From JAAZPT01 sp034180455 (GTDB taxonomy: Bacteria; Bacillota; Clostridia; Christensenellales; Aristaeellaceae): a DNA stretch of 64,000 nt. This document shows, piece by piece, positions 1-9,806 of the stretch (positions are counted from its first letter, which is position 1; each line of letters opens with the position of its first letter). The translations under genes were made by a program, and so were the position numbers. The notes under the pieces are model-generated. The model was not told the DNA's origin. It did no database searches and worked only from the letters and a program-made list of their open reading frames with translations. Where the stretch lies: assembly GCA_034180455.1 (NCBI GenBank), contig JAXFOG010000006.1:62001-126000 (forward strand), read 5' to 3'.

Positions 1-2
1 AT

Positions 3-449
3 AGCAGTACAACAAAGAATCTGTTCTTATATGGAGGCAGTGGACTAGGAAAAACATTTTTGCTAAACTGCATAAAGAATGAGTTAATTAAGAAAAAATG
101 TAACGTAAAATATCTTACTGCATATAACTGGTTTCAAAAGGCAAAAGACAGCTATTTTGGTAATAATGTTGAAGAATATAATTCAATATTGGATTGTGAT
201 TTAATTATACTTGATGATTTGGGAACTGAACCTCAGCAGAACAATATAAATATCCCTCAACTGTTCAATATTATTAACGAACGCCAAAATATGGGCAAAC
301 ACTTTATAATCAGTACTAATCTTACTCTAACTGAATTTGCTGCACAGTATACCGAGCGTATAATGTCAAGACTGAATGATAGACGATATACTACAATAAT
401 AAAGCTTTTTGGAAACGATATCAGAAAATCAATGGTGAATAATCGATGA
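3..449 (+). CDS. DnaC/IstB-like helicase-loader ATPase (5' truncated)
   Basis: This is the C-terminal part of a small AAA+ ATPase of the DnaC/IstB type, the family that loads the replicative helicase. The reading frame is already open at the window edge, so the N-terminus lies outside. Seen here: Walker A (GGSGLGKT) just before the first internal ATG, Walker B (LIILDDLG), a sensor-1 stretch (IISTNL) and a distal arginine pattern (RIMSRL). An internal ATG at position 60 lies after the Walker A loop and so cannot be the start. The stop overlaps the next start as ATGA, so it is translationally coupled to the ArsC-like gene, with dnaE following. The replication context supports a helicase-loader role, but an IstB-type transposon ATPase cannot be excluded without the N-terminal part. 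No transposase is adjacent. Confidence 0.8.
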   Translation, partial: SSTTKNLFLYGGSGLGKTFLLNCIKNELIKKKCNVKYLTAYNWFQKAKDSYFGNNVEEYNSILDCDLIILDDLGTEPQQNNINIPQLFNIINERQNMGKHFIISTNLTLTEFAAQYTERIMSRLNDRRYTTIIKLFGNDIRKSMVNNR

Positions 450-793
450 ATATTCAAATATATAGCTCAAAGAAAAATTTTAATGTTCAGAAGGCCGAAC
501 GTTTCTTTAAAGAAAGAAAAATAAAATTTACATCTATTGATTTAACAAAACACAATATTGGCAAACGAGAGCTTGATTTGTTTATTAAAGCGGCTGGCAG
601 TGCTGAAAAACTGATTGACAGAAATGATAAAAAAACTAATAAGCATCCCGTCGCTCTCGTATTTACTGAGGACCTAATAAGAGATGCAATACTTCAGGAT
701 TCATCGTGCCTTATTTCTCCTATCGTAAGAAATGGAGATAAGATAACATTCGGAGCAGATGAGTTAGTATGGAAATCATGGATTGAGGATTAA
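446..793 (+). CDS. ArsC/Spx-family protein lacking the active-site cysteines
   Basis: The 115-residue protein matches the ArsC/Spx/YffB thioredoxin-like family in length and layout: an N-terminal strand (IQIYSS), an amphipathic helix, a middle KRELDLF segment, and a C-terminal region (SPIVRNGDKITFG) resembling the family's RPIV-DG-GF block. Family enzymes normally have a Cys, often CxxC, right after the first strand. Here those positions appear to be Asn11 and Val14, and the Arg before the conserved Pro of the RP motif is replaced by Ser. Arsenate reduction by the standard mechanism is therefore unlikely. It starts inside the stop of the helicase-loader gene and its stop is one base before dnaE, so it sits in a replication operon. 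A binding or regulatory role is inference. Confidence 0.65.
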   Translation: MNIQIYSSKKNFNVQKAERFFKERKIKFTSIDLTKHNIGKRELDLFIKAAGSAEKLIDRNDKKTNKHPVALVFTEDLIRDAILQDSSCLISPIVRNGDKITFGADELVWKSWIED

Positions 794-794
794 A

Positions 795-3700
795 ATGGCT
801 TTCACACATTTACATTTACATACAGAATATAGCTTACTTGATGGTGCATGTAAGATAAATTTGCTTGTAAAAAAACTAAAAGAAATTGGTCAAAGCAGCT
901 GCGCAGTTACAGATCATGGAGCTATGTATGGGGCTGTTGAATTTTATAATTCATGTAAAGCAAATGGAATTAAACCTATTATTGGGTGTGAATGTTATGT
1001 GTGTGATGATATGTATGAGAAAAACAATGATCAAAGATACAATCATCTAATATTGCTTTGCAAAGATGAAACTGGATATCACAACCTTTGTAAGCTTGTA
1101 AGTAAAGCTTTTTTAGAAGGATTTTACTATAAACCAAGGTTTGATTTTAAACTTTTAGAGCAGTATAGCGAAGGCCTTATAGCACTAAGCGCATGTATAT
1201 TTGGAAAACTTCCACAGTTGCTACTAAATAACAGATATGAAGATGCTAAAGCACACGCTCTTTATATGCAGGATATTTTTGGCAAAGGTAACTTTTATAT
1301 TGAACTAATGAATCATGGGTTGCCTGATGAGCTTGAAGTTTTGCCAAAGCTGAAAGCTCTATCTAAAGATACTGGAATACCTATGGTTGCCACTAATGAC
1401 TGTCATTATCTCAATCCACAAGATGCTCAGGCACAGGAAGTGCTTATGTGCATACAGACTGGTAAAACTCTTGATGACAAAGATCGTATGCAGATGATTA
1501 CAGATCAGCTTTATGTCAAAAGTGAAGAAGAAATGCTAAGTTTATTTTCTGATGTTCCAGAAGCTGTTGAGAATTCGGCTAAAATAGCCGATATGTGCAA
1601 CTTTGATTTTGATTTCAAGACAATGCATTTGCCAGCCTATCCAGTAAATACTGGAGAGACACCATTTGAAATGCTTAAAAGATTGTGCCTTGATGGATTG
1701 AAACAAAATTATCCTTACGAATATGATGAAGAAAGCAAACCATACAAGAGACTTATGTATGAACTTGATATGATCAAGCAAATGGGTTATGTTGATTACT
1801 TTCTTATTGTATGGGACTTTATTAATTATGCAAAGAGCAAAGATATTCCTGTTGGACCTGGCAGAGGCAGTGGAGCAGGTTCTATTGTTGCCTATACCTT
1901 GCATATTACTGGACTTGATCCACTAAAATACAATCTGATTTTTGAAAGATTTTTAAATCCAGAACGTACAAGTATGCCAGATATAGACGTAGATTTTTGC
2001 TATGAAAGACGTCAAGAAGTAATAGATTATGTTACAGAAAAATATGGCAAGGATAGAGTTGCACAGATAATTACCTTTGGCACAATGGCTGCTAGAGGAG
2101 TAATTAGAGATGTAGCCAGAGTTCTAGGAGTCCCTCTTCAAAAGGCTGACAAACTTGCGAAAATGGTTCCTAACGCTTTAGGTATTACCCTAGAAAAAGC
2201 ATTTTTAATGAACCAAGATCTTCAGGCTGAATATGATAATGATGAAGAGAGCCGAAGACTTTTTGATATGGCAAAACTTTTGGAGGGAATGCCTCGCAAC
2301 TCAAGCACTCATGCTGCAGGAGTATTGATATCTGCAAAAGATGTAACTGAGTTTGTTCCAGTTCAAAAAAATGACGATGTAGTTACAACTCAATTTACTA
2401 TGACGGTTCTAGAGCGTCTAGGACTTTTAAAAATGGACTTTTTAGGTCTTAGAACACTGACTGTTATAAGAGATACATTAAATTTAATTGACGATGATAA
2501 AATAAAACAAGAGAGCGATATACCATTAGATGATAAAAATGTTTATGATATGATTTCTAATGGTGATACAAGTGGAGTTTTTCAGCTAGAAAGCGGCGGA
2601 ATGAGAGTTTTTCTTCAAAACATGAAGCCAGAATGTTTTGAGGATATTATTGCTGCAATTTCTCTATACCGTCCTGGACCAATGGATAGCATTCCGAAGT
2701 ATGTGCGCGGCAAACAAGATCCATCAAGTGTGAGTTATATTACACCTCAGCTTAGGCCAATACTTGATGTTACATATGGTTGCATTGTTTATCAGGAACA
2801 GGTAATGCAGATTGTTCGAGATCTTGCAGGCTACTCTATGGGTAGAAGCGATTTGGTAAGACGCGCCATGTCCAAGAAAAAGCACGACATAATGGAACAG
2901 GAGCGTCAATATTTCATATATGGCATGAAAGATGAACAAGGGAATCAAATAGTGCCTGGTTGCATAATGAATGGTATTGACAAGAATATCGCCAATCAAA
3001 TTTTTGATGAGATGAATGCCTTTGCTTCCTATGCTTTTAACAAAAGTCACGCAGCAGCGTATGGTGTGCTTAGTGTTCAAACAGCTTGGCTGAAATATTA
3101 TTATCCAGTAGAATTTATGGCAGCGATACTAAACAGTTTTTTAGATAGATCAGATAAGATCTCTGCTTATGTGCAGTATTGTAGGTCTAACAACATCACA
3201 ATACTTCCTCCAAATATCAATCATAGTTTTAAGAAATTTACTGTGGAAAACTATGAAGGAAAAAAAGCTATTCGTTTTGGACTAGCTGCTATCAAAAATG
3301 TAAGTACTATTATAATAGATTACATTGTTGAAGAAAGAAAAAACGAGCCATTCAATGATGTTTTTGATTTTATCGATAGAATGGCAAACAAAAACATCAA
3401 CAAACGTATGATTGAGAGCTTTATCAAATCAGGTACTTTTGATAATATGGGTTATAACAGAGCTGAAATGTTAAATTCATATGAGGATGAGATTGAAACT
3501 GCACATAATAAAACTAAAAAGAACGTTGTTGGGCAAACAAGTATGTTTGATATTTTGAACATGGGAACTGATAGATCTGCTAAAAATATAATTCATACAG
3601 CAGAATATCCATATAAAGTTCTTCTTACTATGGAAAAAGAGACTACCGGAATATATATTTCTGGTCATCCACTTGATGAATATGCCAATCTACTAAAAAA

Positions 3701-4277
3701 ATATGAGAACATATTAGAATTGTTGGAAGTGGCTGAGCAGGAAAACAAAGGAATCGATCAGGATGGACGAAGAATAAAAGTAGGTGGAATAATAGTCTCA
3801 TCTAGGCGTAGGGCTACACGCAAAGGCGAACTTATGGGTACTCTTGTTTTAGAAGATTTGAGTGCACGTATCGAAGGAATAGTATTCCCAAAAACACTTG
3901 TAAAAGTTTCTCAATTTTTTAAAGATGATTTGCTTGTAGAAATATCTGGACGTATTTCATATAAAGAAGACGAAGATCCAAAAATAATAGTTGAAGATAT
4001 CAAACCTCTTGAAGAAGAAAAATCTACTTCTCAAGAAAATAACATTAATGATGAGAACGACGATAATGAAATCTTATATCTTAGGATTAGTTCAAGGGAT
4101 ATTGAAAAACTCAAAGGCATACTTTTAAATTTCCATGGCAAAAATCCTGTCATTACTAAACTTATTGATAAAAACAAGGCTATAAAGTTTAATGAGGAAT
4201 ATTATTGCGATATGTCAGAAGAGCTAATTGATAGCCTTATTGCACAGTTTGGAATGGAAAATATAATTATCCAATAA
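795..4277 (+). CDS. dnaE: DNA polymerase III alpha subunit
   Basis: This is the replicative polymerase subunit of the DnaE type, about 1160 residues, a usual length. It opens with a PHP domain (HLHTEYSLLDG at about residues 5-15; later NDCHYL). The polymerase core shows the glycine-rich GPGRGSGAGS segment near 355 and the catalytic PDIDVDF motif near 395. The helical fingers and an OB-fold domain follow near residues 995-1070. An in-frame TTG twelve bases upstream could extend it, but the ATG at 795 is preceded by GAGG at proper spacing and matches the usual DnaE N-terminus. The ATG starts one base after the ArsC-like stop. No frameshift is seen. In many Clostridia this DnaE works beside PolC, which is not in this window. 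Confidence 0.97.
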   Translation: MAFTHLHLHTEYSLLDGACKINLLVKKLKEIGQSSCAVTDHGAMYGAVEFYNSCKANGIKPIIGCECYVCDDMYEKNNDQRYNHLILLCKDETGYHNLCKLVSKAFLEGFYYKPRFDFKLLEQYSEGLIALSACIFGKLPQLLLNNRYEDAKAHALYMQDIFGKGNFYIELMNHGLPDELEVLPKLKALSKDTGIPMVATNDCHYLNPQDAQAQEVLMCIQTGKTLDDKDRMQMITDQLYVKSEEEMLSLFSDVPEAVENSAKIADMCNFDFDFKTMHLPAYPVNTGETPFEMLKRLCLDGLKQNYPYEYDEESKPYKRLMYELDMIKQMGYVDYFLIVWDFINYAKSKDIPVGPGRGSGAGSIVAYTLHITGLDPLKYNLIFERFLNPERTSMPDIDVDFCYERRQEVIDYVTEKYGKDRVAQIITFGTMAARGVIRDVARVLGVPLQKADKLAKMVPNALGITLEKAFLMNQDLQAEYDNDEESRRLFDMAKLLEGMPRNSSTHAAGVLISAKDVTEFVPVQKNDDVVTTQFTMTVLERLGLLKMDFLGLRTLTVIRDTLNLIDDDKIKQESDIPLDDKNVYDMISNGDTSGVFQLESGGMRVFLQNMKPECFEDIIAAISLYRPGPMDSIPKYVRGKQDPSSVSYITPQLRPILDVTYGCIVYQEQVMQIVRDLAGYSMGRSDLVRRAMSKKKHDIMEQERQYFIYGMKDEQGNQIVPGCIMNGIDKNIANQIFDEMNAFASYAFNKSHAAAYGVLSVQTAWLKYYYPVEFMAAILNSFLDRSDKISAYVQYCRSNNITILPPNINHSFKKFTVENYEGKKAIRFGLAAIKNVSTIIIDYIVEERKNEPFNDVFDFIDRMANKNINKRMIESFIKSGTFDNMGYNRAEMLNSYEDEIETAHNKTKKNVVGQTSMFDILNMGTDRSAKNIIHTAEYPYKVLLTMEKETTGIYISGHPLDEYANLLKKYENILELLEVAEQENKGIDQDGRRIKVGGIIVSSRRRATRKGELMGTLVLEDLSARIEGIVFPKTLVKVSQFFKDDLLVEISGRISYKEDEDPKIIVEDIKPLEEEKSTSQENNINDENDDNEILYLRISSRDIEKLKGILLNFHGKNPVITKLIDKNKAIKFNEEYYCDMSEELIDSLIAQFGMENIIIQ

Positions 4278-4290
4278 TCGTCTTTTGGCT

Positions 4291-4319
4291 TTGACATGAA
4301 TTAAAAATTACTGTAAAAT
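4291..4319 (+). promoter_or_regulatory. Promoter for the serine hydrolase gene
   Basis: TTGACA at 4291-4296 and TAAAAT at 4314-4319 are separated by 17 bases, a near-consensus sigma-A promoter. The predicted start near 4326 leaves an untranslated leader of roughly 100 bases before the ATG at 4424. The leader holds complementary GGTTT and AAACC segments but no recognised riboswitch. Confidence 0.75.
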
Positions 4320-4423
4320 TGCTGCAAATAATTAGCAAAGGGGTGGTTTAGATTCTATTATGTAGCTTATCAAATACAAACCATTCTGATTTAATTATTC
4401 AAAAACAAACATAGGTGAAAAAT

Positions 4424-5605
4424 ATGAATCAATGGTTAAAAAGCTTGTTATGCATCATGCTTTGCTTTGTAATCATTAATTGCTCCTATGCATTATCTGA
4501 TTATGAAGCATTTAACTCAAAGGTCATAAAAGCATTTAAGGATTATAATGTTGTTGGTGCTAGTTTCATAGTTTATCAAAAAGGCATCAAGATTGCTGAA
4601 TATTATTATGGATATTCTGATAAACGAAATGCAGTAAAAGTAAGTCATGATACTAAGTTCAAAATAGCTTCTGTAACTAAAATGGTATGCGCAATCGGGC
4701 TAATGAAGCTAGTGGAACAAGGCCATATATCTCTTGATGATGACATAGGCGATATCTTAGGCTATACGATAAGAAATCCTAAATTCCCTAACGTACCAAT
4801 AACTGTAAGAATGCTTGCGTCTCATACATCTTCTATAATAGATTCAGAACGATTTGCACATGCTCGTGGCACTCTTGATCAAATGGTAGGACCAAAAAGG
4901 ATAAATGATAATGCTTTTTCTCAGTACAAGCCTGGTACAAAATATATCTACTCAAACTTTGGCTTTGGAATAATAGGTTCTATTATAGAAAAAGTAAGTG
5001 GACAAACTGTACAAGAGTTCATGAAAGAAAATGTTTTTGATCCTATTAATATTGATGCTGGATTCAGCGTTGAAGAAATAAAAGATAAAAATGTTGCTGC
5101 TAGGTATTATGAAGGAAAAGAGACAGAAAGTATTCGCAGTATGGAACGACAAATGCTTAGTGATGAAGCTGATGCAGAAAACAATTACAACGTGTCTGTA
5201 GGAAAACTGCTTATATCTGCAGACGATCTTTCAAAAATTCTTATGGCACTATCGGGGAATGGATTTGTAAATGGTACTTCGTTGCTTTCTTCAAAAAGTG
5301 TTGAGCAAATGCGCACCACTACAAATTCAAGTGATAATATTACAGCAAACTCTCCATATACAGTTGGAATTGAGAAAAAAACTGATATAATTGATGGTGT
5401 AGAGCTTTATGGACATCAAGGACTTTACTATAGTGCATATTGTGATGCGTTCTATGATCCACTAAATCAAATTACAATTGTTTTATTAACCAATGGAATG
5501 AAAATAGTTAGGATCAATGGAACAAATGCTCTAGCCAGGCAGCTGATTATGCTTACATATAAGTATATAGCCAATACTGAAGATCCATTTTTGGTAAAAG
5601 AATAA
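4424..5605 (+). CDS. Secreted beta-lactamase-fold serine hydrolase
   Basis: This 393-residue protein has an N-terminal signal peptide (positive start, hydrophobic core, cleavage near SYA). It belongs to the class C beta-lactamase / DD-peptidase fold. The nucleophile motif SVTK lies at residues 83-86, the second motif YSN at 176-178, and a YGHQG segment near residue 330 fits the third (HxG) motif. Such proteins are peptidases, esterases or penicillin-binding-like enzymes working outside the membrane; the real substrate cannot be read from sequence. The chosen ATG has AGGTGA six bases upstream; an in-frame GTG at 4415 lies inside that ribosome site. It has its own promoter and is followed closely by guaB, which may be co-transcribed although the functions seem unrelated. 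Confidence 0.85.
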   Translation: MNQWLKSLLCIMLCFVIINCSYALSDYEAFNSKVIKAFKDYNVVGASFIVYQKGIKIAEYYYGYSDKRNAVKVSHDTKFKIASVTKMVCAIGLMKLVEQGHISLDDDIGDILGYTIRNPKFPNVPITVRMLASHTSSIIDSERFAHARGTLDQMVGPKRINDNAFSQYKPGTKYIYSNFGFGIIGSIIEKVSGQTVQEFMKENVFDPINIDAGFSVEEIKDKNVAARYYEGKETESIRSMERQMLSDEADAENNYNVSVGKLLISADDLSKILMALSGNGFVNGTSLLSSKSVEQMRTTTNSSDNITANSPYTVGIEKKTDIIDGVELYGHQGLYYSAYCDAFYDPLNQITIVLLTNGMKIVRINGTNALARQLIMLTYKYIANTEDPFLVKE

Positions 5606-5629
5606 AATTTATTATAGAAAGGAAAAATT

Positions 5630-7084
5630 ATGTTAAACGAAAATATTAGAACTGGACTCACCTTTGATGATGTATTGCTAGTTCCTCAAGCCAGCAGTGT
5701 TGTTCCACTAGAAGTTGATTTGCATACAGATTTAGCAAAGAATATAAGGCTAAACATTCCTGTACTTTCTGCTGCAATGGATACTGTTACAGATGACAAG
5801 ATGGCAATTGCTATTGCTAGAGAAGGTGGTCTTGGTATAATACATAAAAATATGAGCATAGAAAAACAAGCTCATATGGTAGACAAAGTAAAAAGAAGCG
5901 AAAATGGTGTTATAACAGATCCCTTTTATCTTACTCCAGAACATAAAATTTCCGATGCAGAAAATCTTATGTCAATGTATAGAATTAGCGGCGTGCCAAT
6001 CGTTCGTGGAACAAAACTGGTTGGTATAATAACAAATAGGGACCTAAGATTTGAAACTGATTTTGATAGACCCATTTCAGAAGTAATGACTTCAGAACGA
6101 CTCATAACTGCCCCTGTTGGTACAACATTAGACGAAGCAAAGTCTATACTTGCAAAATATCGTATAGAAAAGCTGCCTATTGTAGATGAAAATTATAATT
6201 TATGTGGGCTTATAACAATAAAGGATATTGAGAAGTCCCATAAATATCCAAACTCTGCTAAAGATATAAAAGGCAGGTTACTATGTGGAGCAGCTATTGG
6301 TGTTAGCTCCGATGTATTTGAGCGCTCAGCAGAACTTATCAATCATGGTGTTGATTTATTGTCTATTGATACTGCACATGGCCATAGCGCAGGCGTTCTA
6401 AAGACACTTGAGAAATTAAGAAGTATATATCCAGATATAACTATTTTTGCTGGAAATGTTGCTACTGCAGATGCTACAAGAGCTCTTTTCAAGAGTGGAG
6501 CAGATTGTGTAAAGGTTGGTATAGGTCCAGGTTCGATATGCACTACCAGAGTAGTAGCAGGAATAGGTGTTCCACAAGTTACAGCTATTTCAGATTGCGC
6601 AAATGAAGCAGCAAAATTTAACAAGGCTATAATAGGCGACGGTGGAATAAAATATTCAGGAGATATAGCAAAAGCTATTGCAGCAGGAGCTAATGCAGTA
6701 ATGCTTGGTAGCTTGTTTGCAGGTGTAGAGGAAGCTCCTGGAGATATGGAAATCTATCAAGGAAGATCATTTAAAGTATATAGGGGTATGGGCTCCCTTG
6801 CTGCTATGGCAAGTGGAAGCAGTGACAGATATTTTCAAGAAGGAGCTAAAAAGCTTGTGCCTGAGGGAGTTGAAGGTAGAGTTCCATATAAAGGACCGCT
6901 ATCTGACACTATATTCCAGCTTATGGGTGGCTTAAGAGCAGGAATGGGCTACTGTGGTGCAAAGGATATAGAAAGCTTAAGACACAACTCGCAATTCATA
7001 AGAATTACAAATGCTGGATTAATTGAAAGTCATCCTCATGATATTTCTATTACAAAAGAAGCTCCCAATTATTCAAGAATTTAG
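5630..7084 (+). CDS. guaB: Inosine-5'-monophosphate dehydrogenase
   Basis: IMPDH oxidises IMP to XMP with NAD, the first step of guanine nucleotide synthesis. The 484-residue length is standard. The N-terminus (LTFDDVLL) is typical, a CBS-domain pair sits at about residues 95-205, and the catalytic loop GPGSICTTR carries the active-site Cys near residue 304. The C-terminal flap (YRGMGSLAAM, then the RVPYKG segment) is complete. A clear ribosome site (GAAAGG) precedes the ATG. It lies 24 bases after the serine hydrolase and just before rarA. XMP aminase (GuaA) is not next to it; only a degenerate GuaA-like gene occurs in this window, near 28 kb. Confidence 0.97.
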   Translation: MLNENIRTGLTFDDVLLVPQASSVVPLEVDLHTDLAKNIRLNIPVLSAAMDTVTDDKMAIAIAREGGLGIIHKNMSIEKQAHMVDKVKRSENGVITDPFYLTPEHKISDAENLMSMYRISGVPIVRGTKLVGIITNRDLRFETDFDRPISEVMTSERLITAPVGTTLDEAKSILAKYRIEKLPIVDENYNLCGLITIKDIEKSHKYPNSAKDIKGRLLCGAAIGVSSDVFERSAELINHGVDLLSIDTAHGHSAGVLKTLEKLRSIYPDITIFAGNVATADATRALFKSGADCVKVGIGPGSICTTRVVAGIGVPQVTAISDCANEAAKFNKAIIGDGGIKYSGDIAKAIAAGANAVMLGSLFAGVEEAPGDMEIYQGRSFKVYRGMGSLAAMASGSSDRYFQEGAKKLVPEGVEGRVPYKGPLSDTIFQLMGGLRAGMGYCGAKDIESLRHNSQFIRITNAGLIESHPHDISITKEAPNYSRI

Positions 7085-7092
7085 TTTTTTAA

Positions 7093-8418
7093 ATGCAAAA
7101 TAATTTATTTTCTAATACACAAAATAGAATTAAGCAACAACCTTTGGCAGATAGAATGCGGCCAAGAAATTTTGATGAATTTTTTGGACAGGAACATCTT
7201 CTTGCCAAAGGTCGTCTTTTAAGACGAGCAATTGATAAAGATGCTCTTACTTCTTCAATTTTTTATGGTCCTGCTGGCACAGGAAAGACTACAGTAGCTC
7301 ATATTATAGCACAACATACAAATAAAGAATTTGTGAGCATTAATGCTGTAAGCACAGGTGTATCAGAAATTCGAAATATTTTAAGAGATGCAGAAAATAA
7401 TCTTTTACACTTTGGAAAAGGAACATATCTATTTTTAGATGAGTGTCATAGATGGAGTAAGTCGCAGTCCGATAGTATATTGCCAGCAGTTGAAAATGGA
7501 ATTGTAACTTTCATCGGATCAACGACAGAGAATCCCTCTGCGTCTATGACCCCTGCAATTGTAAGCAGATGTAGAGTATATAAGTTTTTGCCACATAGTT
7601 CTGAATCAATAAAGAAAGTTCTATTGAATGCTTTGAATGATAAAGAAAGAGGATATGGAGATATAGAAATTTCAATTGATGATGATAGTATTGATTATAT
7701 TTCCTCAAGCTCTGGTGGAGATGTAAGGCAAGCACTCTCAGCATTAGAACTTGCAGTTCTTACATCTGATGAAGTCGATGGAAAAAAGATCATATCATTA
7801 GAATTAACAAAGGAATGTGTACAGACACCACGAATAAATATAGATAAACAGCTCTATTATGATATGATTAGTGCATTTATAAAGAGTATGAGGGGGTCTG
7901 ATACTGACGCTGCTTTATTTTGGCTTGCTAGAATGCTTCATGCAGGAGTAGATCCAAAGATTATCGCGCGTAGGGTTATGGTACATGCAAGTGAAGATGT
8001 AGGACTTGCAAATCCTATAGCAATGCTTCAAGCTCATGCTGCTGTAAAGGCAGTAGAATTTGTTGGCATGCCAGAAGCAAGAATTCCATTAGCTCAGGCA
8101 GTTATAGCTATTTCTGAATCAGAAAAATCTAATAGCGTTGTTATGGCAATAGATAAAGCTATGGAAGATGCAAAATTAGGAAAAATAGCTGAAGTTCCAA
8201 ATTATTTGCGTGATCATAGCTATTCATATAATGGCGATATTTCTGATGATTATTTATATCCTCACAATTATGAACATAGTTTGGTAAAACAAAGCTATTT
8301 ACCAGAAGAATTTAAAGATATTCATTATTATTCTCCTAGTAAAGAGGGCTTTGAAAAAGAGATTAGAAAACTTAGAAACTTTAGAGAAGAATTTCTGAAC
8401 AGAAAAGAAAATAGCTAG
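7093..8418 (+). CDS. rarA: Replication-associated recombination protein A (AAA+ ATPase)
   Basis: This is a RarA/MgsA/WRNIP1-family ATPase acting at stalled replication forks. The N-terminus (LADRMRPRNFDEFFGQEH) is the family signature. Walker A is GPAGTGKT (residues 59-66), Walker B is FLDECHR, sensor 1 is IGSTTENP, and the C-terminal tetramerisation region includes a QAVIAIS segment. At 441 residues it is full length. In Walker B the usual DEIHR is DECHR, which keeps the acidic pair. The start is eight bases after the guaB stop with only a weak ribosome site, so its translation may depend on readthrough coupling with guaB. No terminator is seen after it; the next gene has its own promoter. 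Confidence 0.93.
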   Translation: MQNNLFSNTQNRIKQQPLADRMRPRNFDEFFGQEHLLAKGRLLRRAIDKDALTSSIFYGPAGTGKTTVAHIIAQHTNKEFVSINAVSTGVSEIRNILRDAENNLLHFGKGTYLFLDECHRWSKSQSDSILPAVENGIVTFIGSTTENPSASMTPAIVSRCRVYKFLPHSSESIKKVLLNALNDKERGYGDIEISIDDDSIDYISSSSGGDVRQALSALELAVLTSDEVDGKKIISLELTKECVQTPRINIDKQLYYDMISAFIKSMRGSDTDAALFWLARMLHAGVDPKIIARRVMVHASEDVGLANPIAMLQAHAAVKAVEFVGMPEARIPLAQAVIAISESEKSNSVVMAIDKAMEDAKLGKIAEVPNYLRDHSYSYNGDISDDYLYPHNYEHSLVKQSYLPEEFKDIHYYSPSKEGFEKEIRKLRNFREEFLNRKENS

Positions 8419-8424
8419 AAGTGT

Positions 8425-8453
8425 TTGTCTATTAATTATGTATTTGGTATAAT
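8425..8453 (+). promoter_or_regulatory. Promoter for the SH3-VanW gene
   Basis: TTGTCT at 8425-8430 and TATAAT at 8448-8453 are 17 bases apart, with an extended -10 TG (TGG just before TATAAT). The predicted start lies near 8460, and AAGGAG at 8471-8476 supports the TTG start codon at 8484. Confidence 0.7.
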
Positions 8454-8483
8454 TAAAAAGTATTTTTCTTAAGGAGCAAAGCT

Positions 8484-9806
8484 TTGAATAAATTTATAAA
8501 AACATTTTTTTCTTTTGCATTAATTTTTTTAATTACACTTAGTAGTATGTTGGCAGAGCCACTGAAGGAAGAAGCTTTATATTCCGCAGTTACTACAAGA
8601 AGACTAAAGCTACGTCAAAATGCTGATCCAAATTCATTTGGAATTGATAGCATACCAGAAAACACAAGAGTTGATATAATTGAGCTTGGAAAAGAATTCT
8701 TTAAAGTAAGGTATAGAAATTATGAAGGATATGTAATTGCTAATCGTTTTAAGGATTTCAAAATAAAATCAATTAATCTTGATGCTATTATGCCAAGTGA
8801 CGATTCAATTCCAGAAAGTAAAAATGCTCAAAGCGAGATAGTAACGCCAAATGATGAATTCAATATGAACGAGGGCTTTGTTCCAAGATATGTTGCAAAG
8901 CCAACCGATACGCTTCTTTTATATTCTGAACCAAATGACAACTCACGTTCTCTTACAAGTATCCCAAGATATACTTTTGATTTGGAACTTTCTCAAATAA
9001 AAGGTGATTGGGCTATGGCCAGATATAATAACAAAGTTGGATTTATAAAGATAAATTCTCTAGTACAGTATGATTTCTTGGATCCGTATGCAGAACGTTT
9101 TCCAGGAATTACTCAGTATCAGTATGCTGCTATTTTGCCTGGAGATACAGTTCTTTATGATCAGCTTAAACCTGGCAAAATACACAAGACAATTCCTGGG
9201 GGAGCAGTTGTTGGTGTTGAAGATGCCGAAGAACCTGGATATATGCATGTTGCTTATATGAAAAGACGACATGCTTTGATAAAAAAAGATGATATTATAG
9301 CTACCGAAAGAGTTATACCATATGATAAGGCAGAAAAAGGAGATTTAATAAGCGTATTCACTACATTTTTCCCTGTACATAATAGCAATCTCCATGTTAT
9401 AGGCAGAATATATAATATGCTTTTAGCGGGAGATAAACTTAGTGGAACAATCCTACAACCTAATGAAGAGTTATCAATGAATGAAATTATGGGGCCGTAT
9501 AAAAAATCTACCGGATATATGGAGGCCCCAATAGCTAGTAAAACAGTTAACTATGGATATGGTGGGGGAACTTGTCAGGTAAACACAACAATGTATAACA
9601 CACTGTTGCAAGTGCCATTACTAGTAAAGCATAGACGTGTTCATTCTAGGTCGGGTGCCGTTTATGCACCAGTTGGCTTTGATGCTGCCGTAGGTAGTCT
9701 TAGTTCAATAAATATGATTTTTAAGAACACTCTTAGCTATCCAATATTACTTGAATATGATATTTCTGATAATGTTTTAACTTGTTTAATATATAGGGCA
9801 GATTAA
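8484..9806 (+). CDS. Secreted bacterial SH3 / VanW-domain protein
   Basis: This 440-residue exported protein starts at a TTG with AAGGAG seven bases upstream. A signal peptide spans about residues 1-24 (cleavage near MLA-EP). Two bacterial SH3-like segments follow at about 30-90 and 130-185, where phrases such as RLKLRQNADP and VRYRNYEGYV are typical. A VanW-like domain occupies about 300-435 with the GGGTCQV motif near residue 360. VanW proteins are linked to the cell wall and vancomycin clusters, but their reaction is unknown; SH3 repeats usually bind wall peptides. It has its own promoter and its stop abuts the tilS start, so it may be transcribed with tilS-hpt. A second VanW protein lies at 13.9 kb. 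Confidence 0.85.
   Translation: MNKFIKTFFSFALIFLITLSSMLAEPLKEEALYSAVTTRRLKLRQNADPNSFGIDSIPENTRVDIIELGKEFFKVRYRNYEGYVIANRFKDFKIKSINLDAIMPSDDSIPESKNAQSEIVTPNDEFNMNEGFVPRYVAKPTDTLLLYSEPNDNSRSLTSIPRYTFDLELSQIKGDWAMARYNNKVGFIKINSLVQYDFLDPYAERFPGITQYQYAAILPGDTVLYDQLKPGKIHKTIPGGAVVGVEDAEEPGYMHVAYMKRRHALIKKDDIIATERVIPYDKAEKGDLISVFTTFFPVHNSNLHVIGRIYNMLLAGDKLSGTILQPNEELSMNEIMGPYKKSTGYMEAPIASKTVNYGYGGGTCQVNTTMYNTLLQVPLLVKHRRVHSRSGAVYAPVGFDAAVGSLSSINMIFKNTLSYPILLEYDISDNVLTCLIYRAD

Noticed and set aside
1..449. IstB transposition gene
   Set aside because: No transposase partner or inverted repeats, and the replication genes next to it favour a DnaC-like loader; the truncated start leaves some doubt.
4320..4423. 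Possible riboswitch in the serine hydrolase leader
   Set aside because: Only a weak GGTTT/AAACC pairing is visible and no known aptamer core is recognised.
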